Assembly (NCBI GenBank): GCA_023461275.1
Contig: JAEYMI010000048.1
Span: 1-64,000 of the forward strand
Reading direction: 5' to 3'
From: Actinomycetes bacterium
GTDB lineage: Bacteria; Actinomycetota; Actinomycetes; Mycobacteriales; Mycobacteriaceae
DNA length: 64,000 nucleotides
Position numbers and translations under genes: made by a program. The notes beneath the pieces were generated by a model. The model worked only from the letters and a program-made list of their open reading frames with translations. It did no database searches and was not told the DNA's origin. Positions 60,315-64,000 of this stretch are shown piece after piece; positions within the stretch are counted from its first letter, which is position 1, and every line of letters begins with the position of its first letter.

Positions 60315-60701
60315 ATCGACTCGCGATGCCCATGCCTGTCCGGGCTGGCCTACGACGACTGCTGCGGTCCGATCCTGGCCGGCCGCCGGCCGGCACCAAC
60401 GGCCGAGGCGTTGATGCGTTCGCGTTTCACCGCGTTCGCCGTCGCCGACGTCGATTACCTTCGGACGAGCTGGCATCCGCGGACGTGTCCAGCCGACCTC
60501 ACCCTCGACGACGATCTGACCTGGTATCGCCTCGACATCGAATCAACCTCCGGTGGAGGACCTTTCGACACCACGGGTGAGGTGGAGTTCATTGCCTACC
60601 ATCGAAGTCCGGTGGGTCGGGGCACGCTGCACGAACGTTCCACGTTCGAAAAGCTCGACGGCCGATGGGTCTATGTCGAGGGTGTCATTCTGGCGGGGTG
60701 A
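60315..60701 (+). CDS. YchJ/UPF0225 family SEC-C-type protein with no canonical start, about 128 aa
   Basis: The frame contains RCPCLSGLAYDDCCGPILAG, the Cys-rich N-terminus of YchJ proteins, then PAPTAEALMRSRFTAFAVAD, YLRTSWHPRTCPADLTLDDD and GEVEFIAYHRSPVGRGTLHE. The expected Met lies just before the first Cys, but no ATG, GTG or TTG is there. The only canonical starts are the tandem GTG codons at 60186 and 60189, inside the VOC gene in another frame. An ATC at 60315 would give the usual length. The gene may use ATC or have lost its start. It overlaps the convergent GNAT gene by 17 nt at its end. Confidence 0.72.
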   Translation: MDSRCPCLSGLAYDDCCGPILAGRRPAPTAEALMRSRFTAFAVADVDYLRTSWHPRTCPADLTLDDDLTWYRLDIESTSGGGPFDTTGEVEFIAYHRSPVGRGTLHERSTFEKLDGRWVYVEGVILAG

Positions 60702-61227
60702 CCTCGTCGAAGGTCAGCTGTAGGAACGCCAGGTCCAGCCACCTGCCGAATTTGGTGCCCACCTGTGTGAGCACCCCGGTGGGCTGGAATCCCAGGCGTT
60801 CGTGCAGTCGGATCGATCCCGTATTGCTCGCGTCGATTCCGGCGACCATCACGTGTATGCCGGTGCTTCTGGCCTTGTCGATGATGGCGGCCATCAGCTG
60901 GCCACCGAGTCCCGCGCCGCGCTGATCGTTGCGAACGTAGACCGAGTGCTCCACGGTGCGGTGGAACCCGTCGTGGGGCCGGAACGGCCCGTACGTCGCG
61001 TAGCCGAGGACATCGTCGGTGCCGGTGCCGGTGCCGGTGCCGCTGACGCCGGGTTCGACTGCGACAAGCACCGGAAACCCGGCCGCCTGTCGTTCGGCTA
61101 TCCAGTCGCGGCGGTTCTCGACGTCAACGATCGCGTCGTTCCAGATCGCCGTGGTATTCGCGACCGCGTCGTTGTAGATGATCGCGATTCCCTCGGCGTC
61201 ATGGTCGGTCGCGTCTCGGATGAGCAT
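60685..61227 (-). CDS. GNAT family N-acetyltransferase (phosphinothricin-acetyltransferase-like), 180 aa
   Basis: The GNAT fold is clear: MLIRDATDHDAEGIAIIYND, TYGPFRPHDGFHRTVEHSVY, the acetyl-CoA loop VRNDQRGAGLGGQLMAAIID and SIRLHERLGFQPTGVLTQVG. The RTVEHSVYV and RLGFQPTG segments resemble Bar/PAT-type enzymes that acetylate glutamate analogues. A (Gly-Thr) repeat of four units at residues 63-70 comes from the GGTGCC repeat at 61018-61041. It follows the UvrA-like gene by 55 nt and overlaps the YchJ-like gene at its end. Confidence 0.88.
   Translation of the reverse strand: MLIRDATDHDAEGIAIIYNDAVANTTAIWNDAIVDVENRRDWIAERQAAGFPVLVAVEPGVSGTGTGTGTDDVLGYATYGPFRPHDGFHRTVEHSVYVRNDQRGAGLGGQLMAAIIDKARSTGIHVMVAGIDASNTGSIRLHERLGFQPTGVLTQVGTKFGRWLDLAFLQLTFDEVTPPE
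61018..61041. repeat. Four tandem GGTGCC hexamers inside the GNAT gene
   Basis: The plus-strand unit GGTGCC occurs four times in tandem; on the coding strand GGCACC encodes Gly-Thr four times. Slippage would change the loop length in steps of two residues without frameshift. Confidence 0.85.
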
Positions 61228-61239
61228 GCCGATACTCCT

Positions 61240-61264
61240 TCAGTCACTACTCACTCAGTCACTA
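61240..61264. promoter_or_regulatory. Direct repeats TCAGTCACTA upstream of the GNAT gene
   Basis: TCAGTCACTA occurs at 61240-61249 and 61255-61264 with a 15-nt period, and TCACT lies between them. The block sits in the 55-nt gap between the UvrA-like stop and the GNAT start, where it could be an operator. No regulator gene is within the window's right end. Confidence 0.45.
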
Positions 61265-61282
61265 TTTTCAAAGGGGGTCGGT

Positions 61283-63655
61283 TCACCGCGCGACGTAGGA
61301 CTTCAGGTGTTGTCCGGTCAGCGTTGACGCGTCGGCGATCAGATCGGCGGGAGTGCCCTCGAAGACCACGCGGCCACCATCGTGTCCGGCGCCCGGGCCG
61401 AGGTCGATGATCCAGTCGGCGTGGGCCATCAATGCCTGATGGTGTTCGATCACGATGACCGACTTGCCCGCGTCCACCAGCCGGTCGAGCAGTCCGAGCA
61501 GTTGATCGACGTCGGCGAGATGCAGTCCGGTGGTCGGCTCATCGAGAACGTAGATGTCGCCCTTCTCCCCCATGTGCGTCGCCAGCTTCAGCCGCTGGCG
61601 TTCGCCGCCGGACAATGTGGTGAGGGGCTGTCCGATCTTCACGTAGCCCAGTCCGACGTCGACGAATCGCTGCAGGATCTTGTGCGCGGCAGGTACTTTC
61701 GCGTCGCCATCGGCGAAGAACTGCTCCGCTTGTGCGGCGGACATGCCGAGTACCTCGCTGATGTCCCGCCCACCGAAGGTGTACTCGAGTACCTCGGCGG
61801 AGAACCGTTTGCCCTCGCAGACCTCGCACGTCGTGGCGACGCCGGCCATCATCGCGAGGTCGGAGTAGACCACGCCGGCCCCGTTGCAGTTGGGACATGC
61901 GCCTTCGGAGTTGGCGCTGAACAACGCGGGTTTCACGTTGTTGGCCTTCGCGAAAGCCTTACGAATGGGTTCCAGCAGACCGGTGTAGGTGGCGGGATTG
62001 CTGCGCCGAGAGCCGCGGATGGCGCTCTGATCGATGGCGACCACACCGTCGAGCGGGACCACGGATCCGTTGATGAGCGAGCTCTTGCCCGATCCGGCGA
62101 CGCCGGTCATCACCACGAGCACGCCGAGCGGTATGTCGACGTCGACCTCGCGCAGGTTGTGCAGGTTTGCTCCGCGTATCCGCAGGGCATCCGACGATGT
62201 CCGCACCTCGTCCTTGACCGATGCCCGGTCGTCGAAGTGCCGTCCGGTGAGGGTGTCCGCGGATCGCAGCTGCTCCACGGTCCCCTCGAACACGATCTGC
62301 CCACCGTCGGTTCCGGCCTTCGGGCCGATGTCGACCACGTGGTCGGCGATCACGATCGCCTCCGGTTTGTGCTCGACCACCAGCACGGTGTTTCCCTTGT
62401 CGCGCAGCGCCAACAACAGGTCGTTCATTCGTGCGATGTCGTGTGGGTGCAGACCGATGGTGGGCTCGTCGAAGACATAGGTGACGTCGGTCAGCGAGGA
62501 TCCGAGGTGGCGGATCAGTTTGGTGCGCTGCGCTTCTCCGCCGGACAGCGTTCCGGCCGGCCGGTCCAGCGACAGGTAGCCCAGCCCGATATCGACGAAG
62601 GAGTTCAGTGTCTCGGTCAGCGCGGTCAGCAGCGGCACCACCGAGGGCTCACTCAAGCCGGATACCCACTCGGCGAGATCGGTGATCTGCATCGCGCAGA
62701 CGTCGGCGATGTTGTGGCCCTTGATCTTCGACGACCTCGCCTCCGCCGACAGCCGGGTGCCGTCGCAGTCCGGGCAGGTGGTGAAGGTGATTGCCCGGTC
62801 GACGAAGGCGCGAATGTGCGGTTGCATCGCGTCGCGGTCCTTGGCCAGGAACGACTTCTGGATCTTCGGGATCAGCCCTTCGAAGGTGACGTTGATGCCG
62901 TCGACCTTGATGCGGGTGGGTTCCTTGTACAGCAGATCGTTGAGTTGCTTCTTGGTGAACTTCGCGATCGGTTTGTCGGGGTCGAAAAAGCCGCAGCCAC
63001 GGTAGATTCGGCCGTACCAGCCATCCATCGTGTAGCCCGGGACGGTCAGTGCCCCCTCGTTGAGCGACTTGGTGTCGTCGTAGAGCGCGCCGAGGTCGAA
63101 GTCCGAGACCGACCCGCGGCCCTCACAGCGCGGGCACATGCCGCCGGTGACACTGAAGCTCCGACGTTCCTTCACCGTGCGGCCGGCCTTCTCGACGGTG
63201 ACCGCGCCGGCCCCGCTGACGGAAGCCACATTGAACGAAAATGCCTGGGAGGAACCGATATACGGCTTGCCGAGACGGCTGAACAGAATCCGCAGCATCG
63301 CGTTGGCGTCGGTCGCGGTCCCGACCGTCGACCGCGGATTGGCGCCCATCCGTTCCTGATCGACGATGATCGCCGTGGTCAGGCCTTCCAGCACGTCGAC
63401 GTCTGGTCTGGCCAGACTCGGCATGAATCCCTGAACGAAGGCGCTGTAGGTCTCGTTGATCAACCGCTGCGATTCGGCTGCAATGGTTCCGAACACCAGC
63501 GAACTCTTGCCCGATCCGGATACTCCAGTGAAAGCGGTCAGTCGCCGTTTCGGGATCTCGACGTTGACGTCACGGAGGTTGTTGACCCGTGCACCGTGGA
63601 CGCGAATCGTGTCGTGGCTGTCGGCGGTATGTGCGGTCGCGACTGGTGTCTTCAC
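61283..63655 (-). CDS. UvrA-like ABC-type excision/resistance protein (short, DrrC-like), 790 aa
   Basis: Two ABC ATPase halves with UvrA features are present: Walker A FTGVSGSGKSSLVFGTIAAE (about 42-61) and MTGVAGSGKSSLINGSVVPL, zinc fingers CPRCEGRG/CPDCDG and CPNCNG/CEVCEG, and signatures TLSGGEAQRTKLIRHLGSSL and TLSGGERQRLKLATHMGEKG. At 790 residues it is about 150 shorter than genuine UvrA and lacks the UvrB-binding insertion, like the DrrC-type UvrA paralogues found near antibiotic genes. A role in DNA protection against an intercalating drug is possible. ATG 63655 is the start, with a GNAT gene 55 nt downstream. Confidence 0.9.
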   Translation of the reverse strand: MKTPVATAHTADSHDTIRVHGARVNNLRDVNVEIPKRRLTAFTGVSGSGKSSLVFGTIAAESQRLINETYSAFVQGFMPSLARPDVDVLEGLTTAIIVDQERMGANPRSTVGTATDANAMLRILFSRLGKPYIGSSQAFSFNVASVSGAGAVTVEKAGRTVKERRSFSVTGGMCPRCEGRGSVSDFDLGALYDDTKSLNEGALTVPGYTMDGWYGRIYRGCGFFDPDKPIAKFTKKQLNDLLYKEPTRIKVDGINVTFEGLIPKIQKSFLAKDRDAMQPHIRAFVDRAITFTTCPDCDGTRLSAEARSSKIKGHNIADVCAMQITDLAEWVSGLSEPSVVPLLTALTETLNSFVDIGLGYLSLDRPAGTLSGGEAQRTKLIRHLGSSLTDVTYVFDEPTIGLHPHDIARMNDLLLALRDKGNTVLVVEHKPEAIVIADHVVDIGPKAGTDGGQIVFEGTVEQLRSADTLTGRHFDDRASVKDEVRTSSDALRIRGANLHNLREVDVDIPLGVLVVMTGVAGSGKSSLINGSVVPLDGVVAIDQSAIRGSRRSNPATYTGLLEPIRKAFAKANNVKPALFSANSEGACPNCNGAGVVYSDLAMMAGVATTCEVCEGKRFSAEVLEYTFGGRDISEVLGMSAAQAEQFFADGDAKVPAAHKILQRFVDVGLGYVKIGQPLTTLSGGERQRLKLATHMGEKGDIYVLDEPTTGLHLADVDQLLGLLDRLVDAGKSVIVIEHHQALMAHADWIIDLGPGAGHDGGRVVFEGTPADLIADASTLTGQHLKSYVAR

Positions 63656-63698
63656 ACATCGATCGTGCCACGGCGATCTGATGCGCGAATCGTCGAAC

Positions 63699-63986
63699 TC
63701 AGATCGGGGTCAGCGGATGAATCACGATGTCACCCAGGTTGTCGGCCTGGGCGGCCATCGTCTCCCCCAGCGCTGGTGACTTCATGTGCGCATCCAGGGC
63801 TTCCTTGGACTCCCACACCTCGACGGTCACGAAGGTGCCCGGCACGGCCGCTGATTCGAACACGTTGTACGACGTGCAGCCGGGTTCGTCACGAGAGGCC
63901 GACGCGAGTGTCGACAATGCTTGAGCGACTTCGGATTCCGATCCGGATTTGGCGGCGATGGTGGCCACAACCTGTAGTTCACCCAT
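63699..63986 (-). CDS. Antibiotic biosynthesis monooxygenase (ABM) domain protein, 95 aa
   Basis: The small ABM ferredoxin-like fold is visible: LQVVATIAAKSGSESEVAQA, LASASRDEPGCTSYNVFESA, FVTVEVWESKEALDAHMKSP, ending NLGDIVIHPLTPI. The family includes quinol monooxygenases such as YgiN. It needs no cofactor in several cases. ATG 63986 is followed by the complete frame; ggagatcagcat precedes it. It lies 44 nt upstream of the UvrA-like gene in the same orientation and could be co-transcribed. Confidence 0.88.
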   Translation of the reverse strand: MGELQVVATIAAKSGSESEVAQALSTLASASRDEPGCTSYNVFESAAVPGTFVTVEVWESKEALDAHMKSPALGETMAAQADNLGDIVIHPLTPI

Positions 63987-64000
63987 ATGCTGATCTCCTC

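Noticed and set aside
1..64000. tRNA, rRNA, CRISPR, insertion sequence, integrase or attachment site
   Set aside because: No repeat-spacer array, no transposase or recombinase motifs and no tRNA cloverleaf or rRNA sequence were recognised on reading both strands.

Overview
The window comes from a high-GC actinobacterium, most likely a mycolic-acid-containing genus of the Gordonia/Rhodococcus/Williamsia type. That placement is inferred from the GC-rich codon use, many GTG starts, ATGA/TGATG overlaps inside operons, TTGACA-type promoters, a mycothiol-type PIG-L deacetylase, actinobacterial YdeP/FdhF and YihY genes, and abundant lipid and aromatic catabolism. No rRNA, tRNA, CRISPR array, transposase or prophage gene was seen, so it reads as ordinary chromosome rich in accessory catabolic modules.

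1-5058 is a LacI-controlled sugar or cyclitol module: two sugar-phosphate-isomerase-like TIM barrels and a Gfo/Idh/MocA dehydrogenase on the minus strand, a divergent LacI regulator, and a convergent sugar-binding lipoprotein. Both minus-strand promoters have the same architecture: TTGACA, 17-18 nt, CATAGT, 7 nt, then an identical 24-nt double operator. 5075-5594 is a MazF-type toxin with an apparently decapitated antitoxin, followed by an acyl-CoA dehydrogenase/oxidase.

7360-15561 is a full meta-cleavage pathway of phenylpropionate type. Flavin hydroxylase, extradiol dioxygenase and C-C hydrolase lie on the minus strand. TetR, hydratase, acetaldehyde dehydrogenase, aldolase and a Tat-exported amidohydrolase lie on the plus strand. 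The two arms diverge from mirror-image promoters overlapping TetR operators. An AraC/DUF1772 pair and an SRPBCC gene remnant follow.

17512-22444 is a LysR-linked CoA-thioester cluster with two different 3-hydroxyacyl-CoA dehydrogenase-like proteins, a YWTD-type propeller and a CaiB/BaiF CoA-transferase. 22447-26933 holds oleate hydratase, a PIG-L deacetylase, and an MpaB-like oxygenase facing a TetR gene, with one 21-bp element upstream of each. 26993-35995 is a run of small resistance, stress and envelope genes: APH kinase, P-loop kinase, DksA-like protein, SRPBCC, FdhF/YdeP, EamA-like transporter, VanX-like dipeptidase, YihY and a secreted lipase.

36416-45319 is a sulfate-ester module: arylsulfatase plus Fe/2-oxoglutarate dioxygenase, divergent from a complete Opp/Dpp-type ABC transporter. 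45330-51006 encodes a JetA-JetB-JetC (Wadjet/MksBEF-type) SMC complex without a JetD nuclease gene beside it, next to a SHOCT-domain gene. 52970-58130 is a second Opp/Dpp transporter in which one polypeptide carries permease plus two ATPase domains. The right end carries a secreted GH1 glycosidase, small stress and VOC proteins, a YchJ-like protein with no obvious start codon, a GNAT acetyltransferase, a short UvrA-like ABC protein and an ABM monooxygenase.
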